From CAYWLI01 sp964519535 (GTDB taxonomy: Bacteria; Desulfobacterota; B13-G15; RBG-16-54-18): a DNA stretch of 19,868 bases. The number at the start of each line of letters is the position of its first letter. Position 1 is the stretch's first letter. Made by a program: the position numbers and the translations under genes. The stretch covers positions 1 through 19,868 of the forward strand of contig CAZFIR010000170.1 of NCBI GenBank assembly GCA_964519535.1. The letters run 5' to 3'. Below the pieces are notes generated by a model. That model worked only from the letters and a program-made list of their open reading frames with translations, was not told the origin of the DNA and ran no database searches. Positions 1 to 7,954 of the stretch are shown here, in pieces.

Positions 1-563
1 GTCGGTGGTACGACGGTTACGATGGTCTGCTCAGGATCGACCTGTATCTTGGCCTTTTCTAAGGTAATATCCCCTACATGGATGGAGTCGCCGATGTCGA
101 GCGAGGAGACATCGACATTGATACCTGGAGGGATATCTCCCGGGAGACATTCCACCTCGATCTCCCTGAGGATCTGCTCAAGCACGCCGCCCTGCTCCAC
201 CCCTATGGACTTACCCTCGATATGGACCGGGATACTGACGTGGATTGCTTCGTCCATGGCAATAGTGTACAGGTCCACGTGCAACAGCGTCCTCTTCAAG
301 GGATCTACCTGTTTCTCCTTGAGAATAACGGTCTTGGTGACAGGACCATCCTGCAACCCTTCGATGGTAAGGTTGATCAGGGTTCGTTCACCCGACCCAC
401 TGCGCAGGACCTTGGAAAGCTCTTGCGGATTGAGGGTTACGGGAATAGGTTCCTCACGTTGTCCGTAGACCACGGCGGGTATCAATCCTTGACCTCTCAG
501 CCTCCGCGCCTCTTCTTTTCCCTTTCCCGTCCTCCATTGGACTGCTAAAGACCTTGTCGGCAT
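1..563 (-). CDS. rplY: 50S ribosomal protein L25/Ctc (C-terminus cut by window edge)
   Basis: Ribosomal protein L25 of the long TL5/Ctc type, which binds 5S rRNA in the large subunit. The visible 187 residues begin MPTRSLAVQWRTGKGKEEAR and contain the family pattern RLRGQGLIPAVVYG near residues 22-35, then the two-domain layout (N-terminal 5S-binding domain to about residue 95, C-terminal CTC beta domain with PVHIEGKSIGVEQGG and GDIPPGINVDVSSLDIGDSI). No stop codon is met before position 1, so the 3' end lies outside. The ATG at 563 has a good ribosome binding site (GAAGGAG). It starts 21 bp after the prs stop, so the two are co-transcribed. In many bacteria pth follows rplY; that would be just beyond the left edge. 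Confidence 0.93.
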   Translation of the reverse strand, partial: MPTRSLAVQWRTGKGKEEARRLRGQGLIPAVVYGQREEPIPVTLNPQELSKVLRSGSGERTLINLTIEGLQDGPVTKTVILKEKQVDPLKRTLLHVDLYTIAMDEAIHVSIPVHIEGKSIGVEQGGVLEQILREIEVECLPGDIPPGINVDVSSLDIGDSIHVGDITLEKAKIQVDPEQTIVTVVPP

Positions 564-584
564 CTGCTGCTCCTTCTTATTTTT

Positions 585-1535
585 TCATATAAACAGGGAA
601 CTGACAGACTCACTGTTGTGAATTCTTTTTATCGCCTCACCAAAGAGCTCGGCCACAGAGAGGACCTTTATTTTTTGTGATGTAATTGCCTCGTGGTTGA
701 TGGGTATCGTGTCGGTCACGATGAGTTCTTCAATAGGAGAATCGTTAATCCTCTGAATGGCATTGCCCGAGAGCACGGGATGGGTACAGCAGGCGTAAAT
801 GGCCGTGGACCCATGCTCCTTAAGCGTCCTCGCCGCCTCGGTGAGCGTCCCGGCAGTATCTACCATGTCGTCGAGGATTATAGAGATCTTCCCCTTTACC
901 TCACCGACGATGTGCATGACCTGGGCGACATTGGCCGTCTCGCGCCGCTTGTCAATGATGGCCAGTGAGGCATCCAGCCTCTTGGCAAAGGCCCTGGTCC
1001 GTTCTACGCCCCCCGCGTCTGGGGATATGAGCACCAGATCATCCTTGAATTTCTTGAGCAGATAATCAAGGACGATGGGAGAGGCATAGAGGTTGTCCAC
1101 GGGGATATCAAAGAACCCCTGAATCTGTCCCGCATGGAGGTCCATGGTGAGAACACGGGACGCACCGGCCACCACGATCAGATTGGCCACCAGCTTGGCT
1201 GAGATGGGCTGCCGGGGGGCTACCTTGCGGTCCTGCCTGGCATACCCATAATAGGGGATGATGGCATTTATCCTCTCTGCCGAGGCCCGCCTGAGGGCGT
1301 CCATCATAATGAGAAGTTCCATCATATTGTTGTTTACCGGAGGACCGGTGGATTGTACGACGAAGGTGTCAAGACCACGGACACTCTCTTCTATATCCAC
1401 CGCGATTTCACCATCGCTGAAGGTCTTCACCTGGGCCCTGCCGAGGGGGACACCTACATAGCTGCAGATCTTCTCCGCCAGACCAGGATTGGAATTTCCT
1501 GAAAATATCTTTATAGGACTATCGGGCACTAACAT
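585..1535 (-). CDS. prs: Ribose-phosphate pyrophosphokinase (PRPP synthetase)
   Basis: Makes 5-phosphoribosyl-1-pyrophosphate from ribose 5-phosphate and ATP in the cytoplasm, feeding purine, pyrimidine, His, Trp and NAD synthesis. The 316 residues match the usual bacterial length. Visible motifs: the early FSGNSNPGLAEKI segment (residues 11-23), the catalytic flexible loop YGYARQDRKVAPRQPISAKL (96-115), DLHAGQIQGFF (132-142) with the conserved His134, and the PRPP-binding loop LDDMVDTAGT (221-230). The ATG at 1535 gives the normal N-terminus; its Shine-Dalgarno is weak (AAGGTG about 11 nt upstream). It lies 33 bp downstream of the tRNA-Gln gene and 21 bp upstream of rplY, which suggests one transcription unit with ispE. 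Confidence 0.97.
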   Translation of the reverse strand: MLVPDSPIKIFSGNSNPGLAEKICSYVGVPLGRAQVKTFSDGEIAVDIEESVRGLDTFVVQSTGPPVNNNMMELLIMMDALRRASAERINAIIPYYGYARQDRKVAPRQPISAKLVANLIVVAGASRVLTMDLHAGQIQGFFDIPVDNLYASPIVLDYLLKKFKDDLVLISPDAGGVERTRAFAKRLDASLAIIDKRRETANVAQVMHIVGEVKGKISIILDDMVDTAGTLTEAARTLKEHGSTAIYACCTHPVLSGNAIQRINDSPIEELIVTDTIPINHEAITSQKIKVLSVAELFGEAIKRIHNSESVSSLFI

Positions 1536-1568
1536 CTTGGAACAGCACCTTTCTCATCAAAAGAAAAT

Positions 1569-1643
1569 TGGCTGGGGTGGGAGGATTCGAACCTCCGAAT
1601 GCGGGATCCAAAACCCCGTGTCTTGCCACTTGACGACACCCCA
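1569..1643 (-). tRNA. tRNA-Gln (anticodon UUG), CCA encoded
   Basis: Read on the minus strand the cloverleaf is complete. The acceptor arms TGGGGTG and CACCCCA pair fully, and the anticodon stem CGGGG/TCCCG holds the loop TTTTGGA with anticodon TTG. The T arm is GGAGG-TTCGAAT-CCTCC and the discriminator is G73. The terminal CCA is in the DNA (positions 1569-1571). The U1-A72 pair with G73 is typical of glutamine tRNAs. It is the only RNA gene seen in the window and sits between ispE (43 bp away) and prs (33 bp away) on the same strand, so it is probably cut out of the polycistronic transcript. Confidence 0.96.
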
Positions 1644-1685
1644 AACACCCTATCAATCGGCCTCTACATCGGCCTAGATATCGGC

Positions 1686-2543
1686 CTAAATATCGATAAG
1701 ACTATGGGCGACAAAGGAGAGCCATCCCTGTTCCATCTTCAGATCTCCCGCCGCTCGCCGTGCCTCGGCTTCCTCACCAAAGAACCCAAAGACCGTGGGC
1801 CCACTCCCCGTCATTAAGACCCCGCTCGCCCCTGCCTCACGCAAGCATCTTTTTATATTCCCTATGGGAGGCATCAGTTGCAACGCCGGCCCTTCGAGGT
1901 CATTGTGGAGGAATGTGCCCATCTTTTCAGTGTCCTGCGGAGGCATTGAAATTCTATTATCCCCTCTATCCTTTGTCAACCCCCATTTACCCTGTTGGTA
2001 CACGTGCTTCGTGGATAAGGGGAGCCCAGGGTTGATCAAGAGCATCCACAGCTTCAGAGGCGGTAAGGATTGCAACAGCCTTTCTCCCCTTCCCCCCATG
2101 ATTGCACCCTTGCCAAAAATAAAAAAGGGGACATCCATCCCTATCCGCGCCCCCATCTCTATCAACCCCTCCAGGGAAACATTGGTCCCCCACAGGATGT
2201 TCATGGCCTTCAGAACAGCAGCGGCATCGCTGCTTCCTCCCCCCAGGCCGGCGGCCAGGGGGATGCGCTTGATGATAGCTATCTGTACCCCCCCTGAGAG
2301 ACCCCTCTCTTTGATAAAGAGGGCGGCGGCACGATGGGCCAGATTCTCTTCCCCCAGGGGGAGATCGGGGTGCGAGGAGGAGATGGTTATCTTCGCCGTG
2401 TTTACCTTTTTTATATGAAGCTCATCCGCGAGGCTTATCGGATAGATCCACGTCCTGATCTCGTGATAGCCATCGGGCCTCTTTCCCAGGACGTCTAATC
2501 TGAGATTTATCTTGGCTGGAGCATGGAGGGTTATTCTCTCCAT
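1686..2543 (-). CDS. ispE: 4-diphosphocytidyl-2-C-methyl-D-erythritol kinase
   Basis: GHMP-family kinase that phosphorylates CDP-methylerythritol with ATP, the fourth step of the non-mevalonate (MEP) isoprenoid pathway, in the cytoplasm. The 285 residues are standard. It opens with HAPAKINLRLDVLGKRPDGYHE (residues 8-29, catalytic Lys11). The ATP-binding glycine loop IPLAAGLGGGSSDAAA is at 94-109, the catalytic Asp137 lies in GMDVPFFIFG, and the third GHMP motif GVLMTGSGPTVFGFF is near the C-terminus. The ATG at 2543 fits the family start but has no clear Shine-Dalgarno, so translation may be coupled to nfu, whose stop is 33 bp upstream. The order ispE-(tRNA)-prs is shared with many Proteobacteria. 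Confidence 0.96.
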   Translation of the reverse strand: MERITLHAPAKINLRLDVLGKRPDGYHEIRTWIYPISLADELHIKKVNTAKITISSSHPDLPLGEENLAHRAAALFIKERGLSGGVQIAIIKRIPLAAGLGGGSSDAAAVLKAMNILWGTNVSLEGLIEMGARIGMDVPFFIFGKGAIMGGRGERLLQSLPPLKLWMLLINPGLPLSTKHVYQQGKWGLTKDRGDNRISMPPQDTEKMGTFLHNDLEGPALQLMPPIGNIKRCLREAGASGVLMTGSGPTVFGFFGEEAEARRAAGDLKMEQGWLSFVAHSLIDI

Positions 2544-2576
2544 CGTATGCAGGGGAGAATTCAGGATGGTTTATGG

Positions 2577-2795
2577 TTAGAGGGCCTCCACTTCCTTTAT
2601 CTCGGGGATCTCCTCCTTCAAGATGCGCTCAACACCCGTCTTGAGGGTCATGGTGGACATGGGACATGTGCCACACGCCCCCGTCAGCCTCACCTTCACC
2701 ACCCCATCAGCTACATCCACCAACTCCACATCACCGCCGTCTGCCTGCAGGGTCGGCCTGATCTTTTCCAATGCTGCTTCTACTTTTTCCCGCAT
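2577..2795 (-). CDS. NifU C-terminal-domain Fe-S scaffold protein (Nfu type)
   Basis: A 72-residue stand-alone NifU C-terminal domain, a small cytoplasmic protein that carries a [4Fe-4S] cluster between two subunits and passes it to target enzymes. It shows the family pattern IRPTLQADGGDVELVDV (residues 12-28) and the cluster-binding Cys41-Gly-Thr-Cys44 followed by PMSTMTLKTGVE. The ATG at 2795 is chosen over a TTG two codons upstream because an AAAGGAG site lies exactly 6 nt before it. It heads the operon nfu-ispE-tRNA-prs-rplY and has its own strong promoter. The name nfuA is not given because E. coli NfuA has an extra A-type domain that is absent here. Confidence 0.93.
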   Translation of the reverse strand: MREKVEAALEKIRPTLQADGGDVELVDVADGVVKVRLTGACGTCPMSTMTLKTGVERILKEEIPEIKEVEAL

Positions 2796-2801
2796 GGTCA
2801 A

Positions 2802-2808
2802 CTCCTTT
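2802..2808 (-). promoter_or_regulatory. Ribosome binding site of nfu, decides the start
   Basis: AAAGGAG on the minus strand, 6 nt before the ATG at 2795. With this spacing the ATG is the start and the in-frame TTG at 2801 is not. Confidence 0.75.
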
Positions 2809-2827
2809 GGTACTCTTACTTTCTATA

Positions 2828-2856
2828 TTTATAACCCGTACCCATGAGGATGTCAA
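2828..2856 (-). promoter_or_regulatory. Sigma70-type promoter of the nfu-ispE-prs-rplY operon
   Basis: On the minus strand TTGACA (2856-2851) is followed by a 17-nt spacer and TATAAA (2833-2828). This is a perfect -35 with a 5-of-6 -10 at ideal spacing. The -10 ends 33 nt before the nfu ATG. It separates the housekeeping operon from the Mrp operon upstream, which otherwise runs in the same direction with 172 bp between coding regions. No clear intrinsic terminator was seen in that gap, so some read-through from the Mrp operon is possible. Confidence 0.78.
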
Positions 2857-2967
2857 CCTCAATCACGAGACCTCCGAGAGAGCATACGATCATGCTGTGT
2901 TACGACAGAAAGCCTTTGCTCTTGGTTTTCTTAGAACCTCACGGTGATGAAAGAAAGAGCAGACGCT

Positions 2968-4740
2968 TCACATGAGAAGTTTCCCCACACGGAAAAAAAG
3001 GATAACACAAAAAATACAGAGCAAGACGAGTAAAACCATCACCCCCACGCCGATGGCTTGGCGATAGGCGTCGGCATCATACGGCGACAGAACTGATTTT
3101 TTTCGGAAAAAGAGTGTTTGAACCGATTGGATCGGGTTTTTACTGGCAACGACGGCGCCTTCCACCACACGTGATGCGAACGTTTGCATGCCTGTCCTCA
3201 CATCATTCAGTCGGTAACAATATCTCATCACAAGGCCAGCCCCTTTACGATAGAACCAGTCGGTGTCAACGCTCACGGTTGGTTCGCCGCCGAGCTTGTT
3301 TGCGAAGAGCCAAAACGCAGCTGCGGTCAGCAACAGAAGCTGCAGCATCCCGACGATGTGGTATGGTGTATAAGGATTGTAGTGAACGGGGTAGGGAAGA
3401 AGGTTGTAGAGTATGTGGGGGAACACACCGGTAACGATACAGAGAAAGGCGGTCATTCCCATGGCGATCAACATATGGAGGGGAGGTTCCTTGGCCTCTA
3501 TTGCGTCTCTTGTTTCAACCTGAGGTGCTTTCCCGAACCATATGCCGTAGGGTAGTTTTAAGCCGGTATGGAGGAATGTACCGATAGAGGCGAGGTGCAA
3601 CAGGAGGTAGATAACCGGCCGGTGCAACTCACCTGCTGCAGCCACCACCATCGTTTTGCTGATAAAGCCGTTGAAGAGCGGGACCGCGGAGATGGAGAAG
3701 GCGCCCACCATGTAGAGGGAAAGACAAATAGGCATCTTTTTGTACAAATTTTTCCCCTGAAGCTCGGTAAGCTTCCGTTTCCCGGTCACATGAATGACTG
3801 CTGCAGCGCCCATAAAGAGCAGGGCTTTATAGAGAATGTGGCAAAAGGCGTGGACGGTGGAACCATTGATCGCCATCTCGGTCCCCAACCCCACACCGCA
3901 TACCATATATCCCACCTGGCTGATGATATGGTAGGCAAGGAGCCTTCTGATATCGTTTTCCAGCACCGCGTAGACAACGCCGTAGACCGCCATGATGGCC
4001 CCCATCCAGACCAGGAGCTCAACCCCGGGAAAGGCCCGTATGAGGACATAGACGGCACTTTTGGTAGTGAAGGCGGTCAGAAAGATGCTCCCGGTAACGG
4101 TGGCCTCGGGATAGGCATCCGAGAGCCACGCGTGAAACGGCGGTACGGCGGCGTTGATGATAAAGCCGAGGAGTATGAGCAGAGAGCTGAGACTTCCATA
4201 ATCGATGACACCGAACTGTGTGGATCCTGTTGTCGACACGTGGATGATGATACCGGCTAAAAGCGCGCTTCCGCCGAACAGGTGCACCATGAGGTATCTA
4301 AAACCCGCACCAAGGGCGGCCTTGTCTCGTTGATACCAGATGAGGAATACCGATGAGGCGGCCATGATTTCCCAAAAGACAAACAGCGTAAAGAGATCGC
4401 CGGCAAAGACAACCCCTAGCGCGCTCCCTATATAGAACATCGTAGCTACATGCTGACCGTCTTCCTTTACATGGAGGGCATAGACCATCCCCAGGAATGC
4501 CACGATGACAAACACATAGCCAAAGCACATACTGAGCGTATCGATCTTGCCGAAGACGAGGTCGTACCCCAAAAAATGGTAGATCCAGTACGTACCACTG
4601 CTCTGCATAGCGAGGAGGTCTGCGAAAGCGAGCGCGGGGATAAAGAGCAGCCATACCTGTTTCAGCCTGCGTGCTCTGAGCAACGGGAGGAGAAGGCCCC
4701 CGAGGATAAAGATAAAGGCGGGGGGTACCGCACTAATCAT
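2968..4740 (-). CDS. Third MrpD/NuoM-like antiporter subunit, with C-terminal extension
   Basis: A polytopic inner-membrane protein of the proton-translocating complex I/Mrp family (590 residues; MrpD is usually about 500). The core holds the TM5 glutamate (Glu124 in FTLFVFWEIMAASS), the HAWLSDAYPEAT loop (203-213), the TM8-region lysine (Lys227 in FTTKSAVYVLIR) and the late lysine (Lys305 in HILYKALLFM). At the place of the conserved TM7 lysine there is Asn196 (GFIINAAVPPFHAW). After about residue 480 a tail contains VDTDWFYRKG (491-500), a soluble stretch and a final membrane helix (about 564-584). The ATG overlaps the stop of the 70-aa gene by 8 bp. It is the last gene of the Mrp operon. 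It probably takes part in cation/proton transfer or anchors the end of the complex; which ion is unknown. Confidence 0.88.
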   Translation of the reverse strand: MISAVPPAFIFILGGLLLPLLRARRLKQVWLLFIPALAFADLLAMQSSGTYWIYHFLGYDLVFGKIDTLSMCFGYVFVIVAFLGMVYALHVKEDGQHVATMFYIGSALGVVFAGDLFTLFVFWEIMAASSVFLIWYQRDKAALGAGFRYLMVHLFGGSALLAGIIIHVSTTGSTQFGVIDYGSLSSLLILLGFIINAAVPPFHAWLSDAYPEATVTGSIFLTAFTTKSAVYVLIRAFPGVELLVWMGAIMAVYGVVYAVLENDIRRLLAYHIISQVGYMVCGVGLGTEMAINGSTVHAFCHILYKALLFMGAAAVIHVTGKRKLTELQGKNLYKKMPICLSLYMVGAFSISAVPLFNGFISKTMVVAAAGELHRPVIYLLLHLASIGTFLHTGLKLPYGIWFGKAPQVETRDAIEAKEPPLHMLIAMGMTAFLCIVTGVFPHILYNLLPYPVHYNPYTPYHIVGMLQLLLLTAAAFWLFANKLGGEPTVSVDTDWFYRKGAGLVMRYCYRLNDVRTGMQTFASRVVEGAVVASKNPIQSVQTLFFRKKSVLSPYDADAYRQAIGVGVMVLLVLLCIFCVILFFRVGKLLM

Positions 4741-4945
4741 AGTAATCCTCGTCCTTTTGGAGCCAGTATTTTCCGAGCATTTTAGAAATCAGCACGATGA
4801 TGATACAGCCGAGGAACCCGAATGCCGCATCAAAGGCGGGGATTGTCTCCCACCGGAAGAGCGGGTGTTTGACATGGATCAGAAATCCCAGCAGCACAGC
4901 CAGACCGCACGCAATCAGAAAGAGATATCGTAAGATCCTCGTCAT
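4733..4945 (-). CDS. Small two-helix membrane protein of the Mrp operon
   Basis: 70 residues with two predicted membrane helices (about 5-22 and 41-58), a loop HVKHPLFRWETIPAFDAAFG between them, and an acidic tail QKDEDYYD. The second helix with FGFLGCIIIVLISKMLG is the most conserved-looking part. I recall similar small proteins in Mrp-like clusters of this bacterial group but cannot name a characterised family. Its ATG directly follows the stop of the second D subunit (TAGATG), and its 3' end overlaps the third D subunit gene by 8 bp, so it is translated with them and is likely a structural or accessory subunit. Its function is unknown. Confidence 0.82.
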   Translation of the reverse strand: MTRILRYLFLIACGLAVLLGFLIHVKHPLFRWETIPAFDAAFGFLGCIIIVLISKMLGKYWLQKDEDYYD

Positions 4946-6436
4946 CTACAGCACCCCCATGATCGTTTGTACGCTTTTGGTTGCGAGCGCAAAGAAATGC
5001 AATAGTGCATCGGGGAAGACACAGAAGATTATCGAGAAGGCTGCAGTGGCTACTAAGGGAGCAACTATTAACATGGGCGCTTCCTTCCTCCGGGTGGTTT
5101 CCCCCGTGGTTTTTTTAAAGAACGCGTTATAGATTAGGGGGAAAAAGTACGCAGCATCCAGCAATGCACTCGCGATAATAACAAAAAGAAAGATGATCTG
5201 CCCTGCTTCCAACGTTCCCAGACAGAGGTACCACTTGCTGATAAACCCGCAGACCGGCGGTATACCGGTAAGACCTGCCGCTCCAATGGCAAAGGCAGCC
5301 ATGGTGAACGGCATCTGCCTCCCGATACCGCCCATTTCGCTTATATTCTCTTTGCGGGTTACTGCGTAGATGGCCCCGGCACACATAAAGAGCGTGATCT
5401 TCATGAAACCGTGGAACGAGATATGGAGCATCGCACCTCTGATGCCATCAGGAGACAGCAGCGCCGCCCCCAGGATGATAAGGGAGAGGTTATTGATCGT
5501 GGAAAAGGCCAGTCGCTTCTTTAAGTTGTCTTGGGTCAGGGCGATCAAATTAGCCATGATTATGGTAATGGAGACGAAAAAGGCCAGCAGTATCCATAGG
5601 CCCAATCCCACAAGGAGCTCAGGTCCAAAGATATAGAGGATAACCCGCAAGCAACAAAACACACCTGCCTTGACGACCGCCACGGCGTGCAGTAAGGCGC
5701 TTACCGGAGCAGGGGCGACCATGGCCGAGGGGAGCCATTCGTGGAGGGGCATAATGGCTGCCTTGGAACCAAAACCGATCATAAAGGTGACAAAGAGCAA
5801 TTGCAGGATACCCCGTGAGCCGTGCCCTGTTACAAAACCGCCTGCGACAAAGTCGAGGCTGCCGGTCAGATAATACGTCAAACCCATGGAGAACAGGACA
5901 AAAGCGGCACCGGTCAAGAGATAGACCAGATACTTCCTGCCTGCCCGGAGGGCCTCGGGTGTTTCCTTATGGACGACTAATGGAAAAGTAGAGATGGTCA
6001 AAATTTCGTAAAACATATAGAGGGTGAGCAGATTGCCCGCCATGGCCACACCTGTCGCCCCAAAGAGGGCCATGGCAAAACAGAAAAAGTAGCGAGTTTG
6101 AGCATGTTCTTTCAACGTCCTCATGTATCCGATAGAGTATACCGAGACGATGATCCACAAACAGGAGGCAAGGAGGGCGAACATCATTCCGAAGGCGTCA
6201 ACCCTGAACTGAAGGTTAATCCCTGTGTAGAGTTCAATGATGGTGCACTCAACAACGTTACCGTGCAGGATGTGGGGAAGCATCGAATAGATTAGGGAAA
6301 ATTGTGTTACCGCCGCCGCGATGGTCCAAAATTCGCGAAGGTTTGCCCTCTTCGCTCCGGTCAGTAAAATAAGCAAGGCACCGAGGAGGGAGGCTATGAG
6401 GGCCACAAGGGGCGTTGCAGAGTGTACGGTCTCCAT
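4946..6436 (-). CDS. Second MrpD/NuoM-like antiporter subunit
   Basis: 496-residue polytopic inner-membrane protein of the proton-translocating subunit family shared by Mrp antiporters and complex I. It has all the charged residues expected of an active antiporter-like subunit: Glu144 in TLYMFYEILTIST, Lys225 in GFGSKAAIMPLHEWLPSAMV, Lys256 in AVVKAGVF, and Lys346 with His338/His342 in HISFHGFMKITLFMCAG. SKAAIMPLHEWLPSAMVAPAPVSALLHA is closer to the NuoL/M pattern than the corresponding part of the first D paralogue. The ATG follows the stop of that gene after 9 bp, with GAGAAGAA as a modest ribosome site. Of the three D-type paralogues it is the only one with a complete charge set. Confidence 0.9.
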   Translation of the reverse strand: METVHSATPLVALIASLLGALLILLTGAKRANLREFWTIAAAVTQFSLIYSMLPHILHGNVVECTIIELYTGINLQFRVDAFGMMFALLASCLWIIVSVYSIGYMRTLKEHAQTRYFFCFAMALFGATGVAMAGNLLTLYMFYEILTISTFPLVVHKETPEALRAGRKYLVYLLTGAAFVLFSMGLTYYLTGSLDFVAGGFVTGHGSRGILQLLFVTFMIGFGSKAAIMPLHEWLPSAMVAPAPVSALLHAVAVVKAGVFCCLRVILYIFGPELLVGLGLWILLAFFVSITIIMANLIALTQDNLKKRLAFSTINNLSLIILGAALLSPDGIRGAMLHISFHGFMKITLFMCAGAIYAVTRKENISEMGGIGRQMPFTMAAFAIGAAGLTGIPPVCGFISKWYLCLGTLEAGQIIFLFVIIASALLDAAYFFPLIYNAFFKKTTGETTRRKEAPMLIVAPLVATAAFSIIFCVFPDALLHFFALATKSVQTIMGVL

Positions 6437-6445
6437 TTCTTCTCG

Positions 6446-7954
6446 TTACAACGTTGATGGAATAGCAAACGCGATAATGTGTTTAATAATCACTCCGCTG
6501 AATATGCCGAGCAGGACGATTCCTATACCTATCAGTATCATAGGTATGACCATGCTGAGCGGCACGCTGCCCATAACAGTTCCTGTATTGCCGTGCTTAT
6601 GAGGGGTATGCACCTGATCCGTGGGGGGGGCAAAGTACGCGATCTCAATGACGCGGAAGAACAGGATAGCCATCAGAAGACTGCTGAGCAGCATTACCAC
6701 CACCAGCCCCCATTGTTTCGCCTGGATGGCTCCGAGGATCAGATACCATTTGCTGAAAAAACCGCACAGGGGAGGTATTCCCACCACAGACAGGGCACCC
6801 ACGATAAAGAGAGCGAAGATTATCGGCATGGTGCGATGGAGGGAACGAAAGCGGTAAATATTTCGCGTACCTGTCTGGTAAAAGATCGCGCCCGATACGG
6901 TGAACAGACATGCCATCATAAACATATCGTTAATAATGTGCAGGATAGCACCGGTGAGACCGAAGCGGTTGGCCGAAGCGATACCGATAATGACATATCC
7001 CATTTCCGCCACGAGCACATAGCAGAGCATCCGTTTAAAGTCGGACTGGGCAAGGGCCATCATGCAGGCGAACAGTATACCGATCGCCGCTATCCATCCC
7101 AGAACATCCGTCACCGGATAAAGCCCTATAGCAAACGAGGGATCAAAGACGGTAAACATGATCCTGATGATGACATACGCCCCCACTTTAGTGAACAACG
7201 GTGCGAGCAGTGCGCTCACTGCCGAGGGGGCGAAGGTATAGGCATCAGGCAACCAGATATGCAGCGGGAATATGCCCATTTTGATGCCTATCCCCACTAT
7301 AAAAAAGGCAAAGCCAACGAGCAATGCTTTAGAATAAAACGAGTGAGGCAAGAGGTGCGTCAGGTCAGCCATATTGAGTGAGCCGGTAAGGATATAGAAG
7401 TATCCTGTCCCCAGGAGGTAGGCGCAGGCACCAATGGTGCCAAAGATGACATAACGAAAGGCGGCAAAGGCAGCACCCTGTTCCCCCAAGGCAATGATGG
7501 CATAGGCGGAGAATGAGGCAACTTCTAACAGGACATAGAGATTAAACATATCGCCGGTAGCGGTGATACCAAAGAGGCCTGTTACGTGCAGGAGCAAAAG
7601 GGTATAAAACTGGGGGTGCTTTGTGTCGGGTATCTCCCGTTCTATGGCTCTCTTGGCATAGATCGTTACCAGTAAGGATATAACGGCTACACCTACTAAC
7701 ACGAGGGCGTTGAGATAATCTATGGTATATTCGATCCCCCAGGGGGGGTGCCAGCCACCGAAAAAGTAATGAATGGGTTCCCCCCGCCTCATAACCACGG
7801 CAAGAATCCCTATGGCACAGACCAGGCATGCAGTAAGGGCGCCCACTACAAGAGGGAAACAGAGCCTTCGCTCCCACAGTCCGGCGACACTCACAACCAA
7901 GGATAGAATTAACGGGGTGACAATAATCAGGGCTGGGAGTTGTTCAATGATCAT
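6446..7954 (-). CDS. mrpD: Cation/proton antiporter subunit D (MrpD/MbhH-like)
   Basis: 502-residue polytopic inner-membrane subunit of the Mrp/Mnh antiporter, homologous to complex I NuoM/N. Motifs: Glu144 in DMFNLYVLLEVASFSAYA, Lys225 in GIGIKMGIFPLHIWLPDAY, Lys256 in APLFTKVGAYVIIR, and HIINDMFMMACLF (339-351). In that last motif the lysine found in most relatives is Met347 (codon ATG where AAG is expected). Its position directly after mrpC, with a 4-bp ATGA overlap, is the normal place of MrpD, so it is taken as the orthologue. It should translocate protons or Na+ together with the other D-type subunits of the operon. Confidence 0.92.
   Translation of the reverse strand: MIIEQLPALIIVTPLILSLVVSVAGLWERRLCFPLVVGALTACLVCAIGILAVVMRRGEPIHYFFGGWHPPWGIEYTIDYLNALVLVGVAVISLLVTIYAKRAIEREIPDTKHPQFYTLLLLHVTGLFGITATGDMFNLYVLLEVASFSAYAIIALGEQGAAFAAFRYVIFGTIGACAYLLGTGYFYILTGSLNMADLTHLLPHSFYSKALLVGFAFFIVGIGIKMGIFPLHIWLPDAYTFAPSAVSALLAPLFTKVGAYVIIRIMFTVFDPSFAIGLYPVTDVLGWIAAIGILFACMMALAQSDFKRMLCYVLVAEMGYVIIGIASANRFGLTGAILHIINDMFMMACLFTVSGAIFYQTGTRNIYRFRSLHRTMPIIFALFIVGALSVVGIPPLCGFFSKWYLILGAIQAKQWGLVVVMLLSSLLMAILFFRVIEIAYFAPPTDQVHTPHKHGNTGTVMGSVPLSMVIPMILIGIGIVLLGIFSGVIIKHIIAFAIPSTL

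Noticed and set aside
3568..4260. Plus-strand 230-residue frame opposite the third D subunit, and a 300-residue one at 6479-7381
   Set aside because: Antisense to membrane proteins; the His/Asp/Gly-rich composition is the typical complement of hydrophobic codons.
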